The notes below the pieces were generated by a model, which saw only the letters and a list, made by a program, of their open reading frames with translations, did not search any database and was not told the DNA's origin. Both the position numbers and the translations under genes were made by a program. This document shows, piece after piece, positions 43,992 through 56,000 of a DNA stretch of 64,000 bases (the first letter of the stretch is position 1; each line of letters begins with the position of its first letter). The DNA is from Echinococcus granulosus. Taxonomy: Eukaryota > Platyhelminthes > Cestoda > Cyclophyllidea > Taeniidae. The DNA lies in contig NW_020170415.1 in NCBI RefSeq assembly GCF_000524195.1, positions 314,479 to 378,478 of the forward strand, written 5' to 3'.

Positions 43992-46900
43992 CTACTGCCC
44001 ACTGGCAGTGAGAACCTCCTTGTGGTGCGCCGCAGGCGAAGCAAAGTCGATTAACCGCGGCAGCGTCTGCTTCTTGTGACTCTTTGTTCTTCGTGGTCGC
44101 TCGGCCCGGCGTAACCTCGGTCGCAGTGGGACGAATGCAGGTCCCTCAAGCGCTGCGACCGACGAGGCAGCGATGCGATACGGTGGCGGTCGCAGTACGG
44201 CAGTGGTGGAGATGGAGTGAATCACCCTAGAGATCGGCTGATTGGTTGGACGCATGGGAGCTGCAAGGGACACTCGTTTGCGAATGAGCTTTATGGGTCG
44301 CGGTTTGAGTTCGTTGGAGTTCTGCAGAGCATAAATAATATCCGCAACTCACTATGCGTGGCAGAAGTCAGACGCTGAAACGTATTTTATGCCTTCTAGT
44401 TATTAGATTTTCCAGAAAAAAACGGCCAAATACCATTCAGAAACTGATCCTCAGAATAATTGTACAAAACTCAACGGGTGGAGAAGACAGGGACTCGAAG
44501 AATGCAGATGTGCCTGCACAATAACATTGTGATGGTGCGGAAGTTCACTCACACTTCGCGAGAGCACTCTCCCCAATCTTGCGACAGAATCTCTCGTGGT
44601 CGCATGTTTTCCACTCCGCAGACGAGCGACAGGCAGAGAGCAGTTGGAGGTGGTTGAGTTAATTCTACTTTTAATGGAGAGAACTAACTCGATTGACTTG
44701 GTGCGATGCCTTAGGTGAGGTATGGGTACCTGGGGTTTGCTGATGTTTTTGACCACTGCTACACATCGGTCTGTCGACTGAGGCAGTGGTATGGAAGGAG
44801 CGAGAGGCTGCTTTTCTCTTTCATGATTTTCCGGAAGTGCCAGTGGTCCAACTGCATTATTTATTCCACTACAATAAAAGCAAACGTACATGAGTGCGGG
44901 TTTCATTGAGCTCAAAATGAATTACGAGAAGGTAAGAGAGAAACCGCGCCCGGAATGTCAAGAAAAGGTTCTTCTAACCAAAATATGCACAAAAGGATTA
45001 ATGGTAAAACACTGGTCCTATAGGTTTCATTATACGTAATCTTATCCCCACAAACCATGCCTGCCGCGCAGCAAATCCAGTGCGTGCTTCAACTTGTCTA
45101 ATTTATGCTGAAGCGAGTAATGGGCGAGAACACAGACGGAGCGTTTCTCACCTCTCGTAGACGGGACAAATCCGCTGCTTTGCCACTACGTTTGATTTAG
45201 CTAACTTCGAAAAATTGGTATTCCAGAACTCATCCGTCGACACCGCCACAGGCACTACCGCTGTTACCAGCGATTGAGCCTCGACAACCCTAGAATCAGA
45301 GACTGCTGCAGGAGGACATGCGGCGAGGCGCTGGCTGCGGGGTTGACGCTCGCGTCGACGTTGAGAGACTGCAGCAGTAGCTGCGGCGATGATGGGGACA
45401 TGAGCGGACACATGGGAAACAAGGGACGTGCGCGGTGACGGCGAGGTCGCCTCCTTCAGCTTCGGCGCCTCAGAGCTCTCGTTGGTCGTGGTGTTACCCA
45501 CGAAACTTTTCGCCCAGTTGCGCAGAATCTGAAATTCAAATTGGAATACTCAAGAAACAGCTCGTGTGGAAGGCAAGTAAAATCTACAAAATCCATAAAA
45601 AAGCTGGCAAATTTGAATGAAGTTTTTTGGTTTTAAGGCGGGTGACTGCAAAAAATTTAAGTTGTGATATTCCAACTATGTAGATCATGCTATTCAAAAC
45701 ACGTGTTTGAGTCTGATTAGCTATGAAATAAGCATTGTCACTTTGAATTGTAGATACGAATTGATGAATATTCCTCAGCTCTTAGCTACGTAAGTACCTT
45801 TGTCATTATGAGACAAGCCTTCTTTCCTTTAAAAACGCCCTTCTCATTTACCTTCATGTTAGCCACTTCTGCTTGTCTTAGCTTAGTCGGCACATGACCA
45901 CCGCTACGCACGGGCCCGAGTTTACCGAATCGAAGAGCGTTGTTAAGCAATGACTTCAGGTTGCAGTAAGTGCCCGGGCGGAATCGAACCATATCAGCGC
46001 AGGCGCTGGTAGCGAGCCGCGACCACGGATTCACGCTCCACATATCCAGTGCAGCAGTTAACAGGCCACGACCCATCTCATGAAAGTGCTCAGGTGTGTA
46101 GCGCTCGTCATGCGATATCACATAGCTGCCATGACCAGTGAGCTTGGCAAGACGCGTCGAGTATCCGACGAGGGCATCGGTGGCAGTCGAGGTGACGCTA
46201 GTGGGATAAGTGAAGAAGGAGGGGGCAGTGGTGACGCCAGCCGTGGGAGGCTTTGGCACCACCGCGCTTCCTCGCATGGGGCCCCACAGGGTGCCCGGAG
46301 GTGTAGCGCAGCGATCGTCTGATACTGTTGCGGAGAGGATGTTTAGAACGCGACCTGTCGGTGAGAATCATAAGTGAGACAGATTATTTAGTCCACACAG
46401 ATGAAGGGGATATAATGAATAAAAGAATGAGCTAGCGATATGGCTTGTATGGCATCTCATATACCTACGAGGGTTGATGAATTGGAACAGCTTATCTAAA
46501 GCACTGGATTTGAGGTTATGAAGCTCACTGGAGGTGTAGTTTGCCTCAACGGTGTAGCAGTGTGTGATGCCGGTGTGCTTCCAGATACCCACTCGACCCG
46601 AGCCCTCCTTGGTTGTGTCGTTCACCTTGTCGCGGAGGTACATGTTCCGTAGGGAGAAGTTGCACGCACTGAAGTCAAAGAAAGCCGAGTTGGTTGCCAC
46701 CAGACGCGCGTACAATACGTTGTCGACCTGGCCACACCAGAATCAGCGGCAGAAAGAGATTTGAGTCAATTGAAGACCAACCAAATTCAATAATAATGCA
46801 AACTAAGATGCAGTGATACGGTTGCTGCCAATTGGCAAGAAGGAAATTGATTTTAGAGAATGGTAGGAGATTTAAAGTACGATGATCAAATTAGCGGGCA

Positions 46901-49900
46901 GTTTTCAATGGAAAAAGCTACTATTGCAGCAATGACGTACAGAGTAGCAATTTCTTCTTGTTGATGCAATGGGGCAGAAAAGTTTTTTTGGAAATTTTGA
47001 AGATCAACGGCCAAACACAAGCACAAAGAACCTCAAAATTTAGGGAAGGTTGGTGACGGCGTTTTAACAAAGCGTTTAAAAGAAACCAATTCAAACTTTA
47101 TTTTACTGGCCCATGAACTAGTGCAGCAAAAAGGGGCTAATCATCCGACCACATGCACCATTTGACGATCGTCTTTGAGACGGTTGCCATAGCAGAAGCA
47201 GCCACGTTTAGTACAGTGACCGTGGAGGTCAATGTAGCATTTAACACCACTCTCCTCGGGTCCAATGCTGCGGAGGCTAGGATGAGTTAGGTGGGCACCG
47301 GTGCAGTAGGTCAGGAAGGCCTCCTTTGCCCCGACATCCTGCCCGTCCTGCTTCAGGTGCCGCGCCACCATGTTTACATACACTCGGTCCAGCCTACGCA
47401 TCTGGATGTCCAACTCTGTGACATGGGAAGAGGGGGGCAACTCTGAGAATATTTCTTGAGTCTGTCAAAAATTTTTGGTCGATTTGGTAACATGGGGATA
47501 GGTGGATTCTTGTTGCCACGGGATGATGACTATCTGTACCAACAATTTACAGTAGTCCACTGAATATATACCTACCTTCATCGTATTATAACACTAGGCT
47601 GATGTGTTGTTTTATGGCATTAGCTAACCATTTCCATCGGCAGTGCCGTTAGTAGGCTTCGAGGACTTCTTCTGCCGGAGGCTGTGCGAAGAATCCGACT
47701 CCGGGATGCATTCCTCCGCTTGCGGAAGTAATGACAGACGGTCGCCGTGGGCGTTCTCACGACCCTCCTTTCCTAACTGAGACTTCTTCGGCCTGACGAA
47801 CGTTAAGCAGAATAACCACATTATGATTGGTTTAGCTTCTAGCACTTTGTCTACGTTGATGCACCATCATAAAAATATGTGGTGATGCATTTACATGCAT
47901 ATAAAAACCAGCAGTTCCATTACATTAGAAAGCACATAATAGTTGGATGAGTTGCTTAGTTCATGGCACAAATTGAAGTGATATTTCATGTCTAGAGAGC
48001 AGGAGGTATCCTGTTTTGGGGCAGTGTGTGGTAAGTACCAAACGTAAGAAACAGCAGATTTCAGTGAATCCCTAGACATGTTTCGTATTTGAACATACGA
48101 TTCTCAGATCGGCAGTTAATCAACCAAAATGCGTGCATTTGATTAAAATATTTTGTTAGTCTGATAACTACAAGTTATTTGAAACTGAGGAGGGTCTGAA
48201 GGGCGAAAATAGGGAATTAAATGCACAAAGGTGTTTTGTGCATGTCTTAGGGTTTAACAGTGCTACCAGTGCAAAACGCGGCCTATGTACCACTTTGCGA
48301 GCAAGCAATTCACCTGTCCCTGGTGTCGTTTTCGACGAAGAAACTCACAGTTGAAAATAGTACGATTCTTAATTTGTCCAGAATATCCATTTAATAATCC
48401 TAAGACGACCGCAGAAAATTGAAATATGACGAAAAGAGCATGTATTTTAGGTTGTGAAACTTATAAGAACCCAAAGAAGTACAGTTAAAATCAGTTCCTG
48501 ACCTGAGTACCTGAGGAAGTCGGATACTTATTGTATAACAGCTTAACATCCATGGCGTAAACTCAATGACAAGAGAAGATGACAAACCGAAAGCTGCACT
48601 ATTCATCCCATTTTTAAAAAGTGTAGCCTTACACTTGATCAGAGATCTGCTGGATTTCTTGTAAACATTCCGAAGCCTCTTTAATGGCGTCACAATTCCT
48701 GCTGACACTGAAATTGGCTAAATCCTTTCGTCGTTGAATGGCCTGGATACGAAGTTTCAGTTGACCGCAGTTGAAACCACTACTTGCACACTGTATGTCC
48801 GGGAAGGACTGCTGCTGATCTTCCCCGTCTCTGACGCGCTTTTTAGAGGCTACGTAGCACACCATGCTGTCAGATTTTGCGTGCGGACTTGGCGATCTTT
48901 CAGCGTCTTCAGATTCGTTATCTGGTTTGGAGATTCCGGTGTCCTACATGTTGCAATAAGGAGATTCACTTATTCATGACATCTAGGAAGTGAGCAATAT
49001 GGAATATAGTGGACTTATTCCTCCCCTAATTTATGTTAGAAAGAGCTTAGAAAGTCCCCCAATTTTACAAAATAGTAACAGCGAATTTTCAAGTCCCGAA
49101 ATTGAAATAAAAAACCAAACGAAATAGGCTGCGATGACATTAATTTAAAAAAATATCGCTTCGCCGTTGAATTTTTGATGGCATATAAAATAATTGGTAT
49201 GTAAAACTGTGCATAAGAGAGCGCCAAGTTGATGCTCTGAAGAGAAGGATTATTTAGTAGTTTAATTTTTGTTTAACTCTTCATTTTGTTAACAGGCTAC
49301 CCGGAGCTCCGCCATTGTACTCCAGACGGGTGGCCTAGCCGACGGGATATGCCAGTAGTCTGGTAATTGTTTTATCTATTCAAAAGTGCTCCACATCCAC
49401 TATTTTGGAGGTCATAGACAAGAGATGATCTAGGTTTCCTATGTCAAGGATTAATATGCAGCTGATTTCTGGTGAGGGCTAGTGGCAAGGTGCTCTCATT
49501 TAGTTATTGTTAGGCCGATTTCTACTAGCTACAAATTCGCTTTTTCTCTTCTTTTAATTTGCAAAAGTGGGTGCCACCTACTTTAGAAACAAGTAACAAG
49601 ACATATAATAAATAATAACTTGCTAATTATACTTGCCACTAAAGTAAACAGATGTTGACAATAGTTGTGCTGCTGCTTGCACGATTTTTTGGACTTTGGG
49701 CACCCAAACGAGACTGGTCGTTTTCCCTCTAACGCCGCATTCAGTGTACGAGTCAGCTCTCTGGCCACGTCATGGGTCATCTCCTTCACTGATACTATAG
49801 GAGCACCTAGAGACTCCTTCCTTCTAGGTATGAAAGGCGGACGGGCAAGATTACCACTGTGAAGAGAGACCTCGGCGGAGCCAGTGAAGGAGCGATAGCG

Positions 49901-52099
49901 AGCTGCGAGGTTGACAAAGCGCTCGAATTGCCAGGAGGGCAAGCAGCCCGGGTAGCGAGCGATGCTGGCGTAACTGAGGTGGTGGTAGGTGGCCAATGCT
50001 TTCACGGCGTAGACCGAGGGATAGAGGAGGAAGTTAGGTTGAAGATAGAAGCGATTGAGATTGGCACCACGAGAATCAGTTCTGTGGTGACCCATTGCCA
50101 CTCCATCTGGGTTAAGCATGGGAATCAGTTTGAAGACGTAGGTTCGACGCAGCTGGATCGCTCGCTCATCTCTCTCGCGTAGAAGGAACTCAAGTACGCC
50201 ATTGAACATATGACTTCCTGGTGTCTCGCCCGGGTGTACACGGGCGGTGATTAAGAAGACCTATGAAACAAACATGGCTGATTGGACACATTATAAAGTG
50301 CCTTAATTAAACCCTTTTAAAGGCACAATGACTTTAAGCGATGGTGTTTCACACATATTCGGCTTATTGAAATTAGCTAGTATTGTGCCAGTCGCCATCA
50401 ACGTCAAGAGTTTTCGTCATTATCATTGCAAATTTGAAGTTGCTCTTGTGGTCATACTAAGTATTTCATTTATCTATAAAGGGAAGGACTGGGAGGAATA
50501 AGTAAGATTGGAAGGTGTATAGACTCCAAATGTACAGTATAAAAGTCGTGAAGTCAAAATGTTAACGTACTAAAACCAGAAAATTGATGATTTTGAAATT
50601 CAGAAAATACATTTTACCTACTGTATGATTTACTACTGCAATAAGTCCCTATTAACAATTTTGGGGTATTGTTTGTAAGCAAGGTGTGTCCTGGTTAAAG
50701 TATCTTCCTTTGCTTACGCAACAAAAGCAATGCTGCTCTTGGAATAAAAGATTCCTAGTAAAGCTAATGTTTTCGTTGAATGACCATTCATGGACTGCCT
50801 AATATAAAGACGAATTTGTCAGCTTGATAATTCACTCAAGCATTTGATACCGTACAATTATAATGGTAAGGATTCGGCTCATTTAGGTAATTTGTCCTGA
50901 CAAGTCACTCTCCGTAATACACGAATGTCCAATTAAAAAAATTCGAAGCAAATTCTATTCATCAGTCCAAGTTGGTAAATTTTAAGCATCAATCTTCAGA
51001 AGGCGCCCAATTTTGCTCTCAATTTTTATCATTCTCTGATTAGTGTGGCGCAGTTACGTAGAACTGACCTTCTTTTTAGCAAATTTATGAGGACGAGGAA
51101 TTGACTGCTCGGGAAATAGAAGGGGGTCAAAGCGGTCTTCCAACTCCGAGAGTTTATTCGTATTGTCCGAAATGGTCAGAAGATCTATTCGTCGTCCACA
51201 TAGGCTGTAGCAAAGAAGCTCACGGTGAAAGTATATAGATGAGGCGACTTTGGCGGAATCTGCTGTCATTTGAGTACTTTTTACGGCTGACATGGGAAAA
51301 ATAAACATATTTTCGAGACGCTTTAGTTGCAGTTGAGTGTCAAGGTAGGTCCACGGATAGCTGAAGGCGAAATAAGTGACACTACCCGATTGTTGCGTGA
51401 AACGGTGCGCAAAAGTAACCGCCGACTGTCCATCCACGACTTCTGAAATTGGCTCCTCTGTTATTCGCATCCAGCTAACAAAGTGGAAAAAATAAAAGGA
51501 AAGCGTGACAATATTTGCGTCCCTTAATTGCAAAATAAATAGTTTCCTCAATAAGAAGAGCAGTCGACTAACAAGGAATAATTTTACAGTAAAGATAGGG
51601 ACTTCGATATTCAAAAATCAGTTTTGAGTGAGAATGGAGCAAAGTGAAGTAAATAAAGTAACTAAAGCAATGTGGTAATTTTTGAATCCCAAATGACATA
51701 CCATGGATCATCAGTAACTGAGTTCATAACATTAAAAACAGGCGTATAACCCTGGCTAAAGACTTTTGATTGATGGCTAACGTTCATAATAGATATTCTA
51801 ATGACTGATCCAGGAGCATAGTTCCGAACTGAGAAATGAAACCAGGACTTATTTCCATTTTCAAAAGGCGTGCCATGTGCGTCAGGATAGGTCCAACATT
51901 TAACGTGATAATCCGGTTTGCTGCAAAGCAAAGGCCTTTTTTCCGCCCCGCTTATTGTTACTAGTCGATCGGCCCAACTCTGCATCTGAGTTTTACTTGA
52001 TTGTGGTCCAGCATATTCAATGCTTTCTTGAACATTTTCAACTTGACCTAAATTCCCCGAATCAAAATTAGCAGAAAAAAGCAGTGCACCGGCTTGCAT
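43992..52099 (-). CDS. AGBL5: AGBL5/CCP5 tubulin deglutamylase (M14 carboxypeptidase)
   Basis: Cytosolic carboxypeptidase 5 removes branch-point glutamates from polyglutamylated tubulin. Exons in transcript order: 52099-51702, 51474-51069, 50260-about 49633, 48943-48633, 47792-47629, 47461-47159, 46727-46469, 46324-45852, 45528-45152, 44868-44553, 44321-43992. The start matches the family N-terminus ([17 protein letters not shown]). Zinc ligands His and Glu lie in RVHPGET (start of exon 3, about residues 277 and 280). [10 protein letters not shown] supplies the conserved Arg/Asn substrate region, the third zinc ligand is in DLHGH (exon 6), and the catalytic Glu is in YTVEANYT (exon 7). The long insertion between the two catalytic halves is typical of CCP5. 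The C-terminal tail is basic and low-complexity. Junctions 1-2, 2-3, 4-5 and 6 to 11 are in phase. Junctions 3-4 and 5-6 are not resolved, so the insertion sequence is uncertain. Confidence 0.93.
48944..49632 (-). other. AGBL5 intron 3 region
   Basis: The sequence between catalytic exon 3 and the insertion exon 4. The exact donor is unclear: gtataa after 49633 is the best match but leaves phase 1, whereas exon 4 needs phase 0. A small unseen exon is possible. Confidence 0.4.
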
Positions 52100-53032
52100 T
52101 ATTTTTTAAACTCGTTTTTAAAAGCCCTCAAATAATCATGATTTTGCAAAGCAAGACAGAAATAACGTGATGTCGTGCAATTTGACAAAAGCGCTTGGAA
52201 TGTCATAGTAACCCAGAGTTGACTACGAAATAACATATTGAAAAACAAGCTAATAGCGAAGTTAATTGACAGTCGGCACAAATCTAAAGCGGTTGAGTTA
52301 CCCATGCTACGTTCACATAAGTGTTTCAAGTATGGCTGCTTTTATAATACGACGGTACTTGAATTCCATTGGACTTGAGTCACATGCGTAGCGGCTCAAG
52401 ACTTACCTGAAGGCGAAAAAATGGATGATTCTGGGGCAGGAACTGTACCTTTGACATATGGTAGGGCTTAGGTAGGCTGGCATGACCCAAAGATTGGCTC
52501 ACCCAGCGAAGGCACAATGGTGGGGCAACTAAGTGACCCTTTGGCAGAACCAAGAATCAAACAAGTAATTCACTCGTTTTAATTAGTAACGAAATATTAC
52601 TCTAATTCCCGAAGGCGTAAGGAATACCTGCATAATAAATTTGCTACTCCGTTCTGTGTCTGGTTTTAGAATCTGAGACAAAGAAGTGTGATTTGTCGGA
52701 AGCCTCATAAATTCTTGGGGTGAACAGATGCATAAACGGCCTAGGTTTTACAATGAACTTAAGAATGCTTAAGTCTTAGAAACCGTTTGATTACTCCTGG
52801 CCACAAGATTAGGTTGTTTGTCATAACAATCACTGACTATACCCAACTTTGTTAACAAGGAGGTTTTTGAATGGTTTGTTAATTATCTTACAACATGCCG
52901 TGAAGATGCAGTTACTCCTGCTGACCGCACTATTCCTCCACCTTATTCGTTTGTTAATGGCAAGGTCATAATTCGGCTTTCTGTCTGTGCGTCAGTCCGG
53001 CGTGTTACTATTTCACCGGCTTGCATGGTTCA
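52100..53032. promoter_or_regulatory. Shared upstream region of AGBL5 and RRP5
   Basis: The two start codons face away from each other across about 0.93 kb, so both promoters must lie here unless non-coding first exons reach further out. Part of it (52384-52550) is a fragment of repeat family B. I cannot point to a specific core promoter element. An upstream N-terminal exon of RRP5 may also be hidden here. Confidence 0.45.
52384..52550. repeat. Repeat family B, left-end fragment
   Basis: The landmarks are catgcgtagcggctcaagac, acctgaaggcgaaaa, ctggggcagg, ggcatgacccaaag and agcgaaggcacaatgg. It resembles the left end of the copies in the MAGI introns. It lies in the shared upstream region of the divergent AGBL5 and RRP5 genes. 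Confidence 0.5.
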
Positions 53033-56000
53033 ATGTCGTCAGAAAAGCTCTGTTTAGGACGCATAAAGAGCATTGAGCCATATCACTTAAATATATCTCT
53101 GCTTTATGGCGCAAGAGGGCGAGTTCAAATTGCTGATGTTAGCTCGCCGTATCGTGAAGCTCTTGAACAACTTCTTTCCGGGGATGCCAATGTACGCTGG
53201 CTAAGATTTATCTACTTTTCTCCACTTAGATTAACGTCAAAAAGTTAGACCAAATGTTTACTGTTGGTCAAGTCGTTCGGTGTTGTCTTAAGGAAGGGGA
53301 AAAAGCACCGGAAAACTTTGACAGACTGAGAAATAGTGTTCTGGAACTTTCTCTAAATCCAAGCCGAGTGAATCAGAATATTAGGAAGGGTCAGCTAGAA
53401 TCTTTCATTACACTCGTTGGCGCAGTTAGTAGTATTGAAGACAACGGTTACATAATAGATGCAGGTATCCATGGTCTTAGTGTTTTCCTCCCCTTCGATA
53501 AAACGCCTCTGCGGGGTAACTGCATTACTGGTTACGTCACGTTTATTAGCACCTGGGAGGTTTTCAATTGGAAGTCTGGTTGAGTTTTCAATAATAAAAG
53601 ATCAATCATCAGGCATCAACGCAAGAGTTGCCCGTGCCACCATGTTGAAGAAGCAAAAGGTAAGGTCCCCTGTCAGCTTTTATCATTTAGATTCATGATG
53701 ACTCTCTCCTTCCATTCGATTGTTTTCTTCCTGGGATGCGTATTCCCCTCAGAATTCGCTCAAAGGGACCCGAGGGTTTGCAATGCGATTTTCAGTCCTT
53801 CAGCGTCTATGTGCCAGCGCAACATTGTCCTCTTGAGGTCAATCATTACACAATAGACAGTCGAGTTAGTGTGAATCTGTTCAAATTTTGTTCGAAACAA
53901 TTGTTTTTTTTTAACATTAATGTGTCGGTTTAGGTTATTGCATGCATCGTATCCGTGGATCATTTCGCAAAAGCAATAATAGCCAGCTTGTTGCCCCACT
54001 TTGTTAAGGAGGATCTTGATGGTAGTCGGAGCCTTTTAGCTTTTAAGCACGTCAAAATTGGATCCATGCATGATGACGCCGTCCTGAAACGCCGTGAACG
54101 AAATTGTGTCTATCTATGGCTGCCATCCCTACAGAAATGCGGAATCCTCTTGGTAGACGCATGGTCGATTTTTCATCTGATCCCTTTTAGAAAGCAAATG
54201 CGTTTGATGTGGCGCCCTCCAAAAGGTGGACCTCACAAATCCCAGAAAACACACCCATGAAATGCCGCGTAGTTGACTTTGACCTATTTTTGAACATGCC
54301 AGTGATTTCCTGCAGAAAGTAAATTCATTGTTACTTCATGACCGGCCTTTGCAGGCGTGTGCTTGAATCCAAATTCCTATCTTTGAATGATGTTAATGTG
54401 GGTGCCACCGTTACAGTAAGATTTTCTTCCAGAATTCCGTTTTAGTTCTCTCCTAGGTTACTGTAAGGAAGTTATTAAAACGGGGTGTTTCAGTTCGTCT
54501 GGCTGGAAGAATTCGTGGTATCATTCCCTTCATGCACCTTTCAGATGCACCTATAAAAAACCCTCAGGATCGGTTCAAAGTCGGAAGCAAAATCATATCA
54601 TTTGTGGGTGAATTATTCGCTTATTTTTGCCTTCACTACTGCCTTCCACAGTACTTGATTGTGTTCAATTTTTAATTCAGGTTCTTGGAGTTGATCTAGA
54701 GAAAGAAGAGCTTCTGCTAACAGCCAGGAAGAGCCTCATGTCTTCCAACCTACCCATTCTGGGCAGTTCTAAAATGGTTCAAGCCTGGGAAGAAGTGGAA
54801 CACAGCGACAAGACGGGAGCCAAGCACCTCCTCGTCACCGCTTTCGTCGTTCACCTCAGCGAGAGGGGCGTGCTCGTATGTGGCATGAACAATGTCCGTG
54901 GCTGGATTCCCCGTCGCCAGACTTTCGTTGAAGATACACAATCTGTGGAAACATTTTTTAACAAGGGCGAAACTCTTCAGCTTCGCGTAATAAAGCGTCT
55001 TAAACAGGACCCTCAACGCTCAGACAAACCTTCCACTCAGTTCCTCCTTTCACAAATTGTAGGTAAGGGCTACTCACTTTGTTCTTACTGAACATGTTTT
55101 CTACCGTCTAGCTTGATCCGACAAAGGTTCAGCGTCCAGCCCCCCCAGTGAGCACATCAGTCTCTCTGGGAGAGATCTACTACTGCCGAGTGAATAGGGT
55201 GCAGTCCAGCGGTTTGCGAGTTGGCCTCTGCACCACCAGTGCCACAGATGCAACGATTATAGCGGAGGCCACGCTGCCCTTCCCCCATCTCTCCGATAGC
55301 ATCTCCATCGCCCAACTAGCGCGGCAGTCGCGGTTAGACTGCTTCCAGCCCAAGATAATGCTCTCTATCAATGGGGATGGCGCCGCCTCCTCACCCACGC
55401 GAGTCGTTGTCGTTGGTGTAACCACCACGGAGGTGATTGTTTCGGCTAAACCGTCTCTTGTTACGGCTGCAGCGGGTCATGAGATGGGACCTAAGAGCGG
55501 TGGATTTGTCCGCAGTTTTGAACAACTTGTGGTGAGTGACTGGGATGCCTGTGTGTTCATATCTTGTTTGTTTGTTTTTTTTTTGAATTTTGCGGATTTG
55601 TTACTCCGTAAATGCAATGTGTTGGAAATCATCTATTTCACATCGTAAGAGTACTTTCTGTATTATTTATGGTATGGATTCTTGTTGTCCCCCTTTATAT
55701 TTTTCATCACTTCATGTGAAACTAGGGTTACCAGTAACCAATAGATGAATAATAACGATGTAATTGTCGCCTATCTACGCTACTCACAATCCGGATTTTC
55801 AGAAGATCCATCACAGTGCGGAGTCCCTCTAGTCATTGAAAAGGCGAATTCATTAAGCCTAACGAATGTTTGTCCGTTTCCCATTTGGCTGCTCGCGAGG
55901 ATTTGTCTTCTAGCCAATTTAACCATACTTAGCAGACCGTCTTATGCATCTACGGGGGGACTATTTGCTCATATTTGGAACAGAAATTTCCATTTTTGCA

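Noticed and set aside
52903..52996. Possible first exon of RRP5 starting with a hydrophobic peptide
   Set aside because: A 31-base intron would join it in frame to the S1 exon, but a leucine-rich leader is implausible for a nucleolar protein, so the start at 53033 is kept as provisional.
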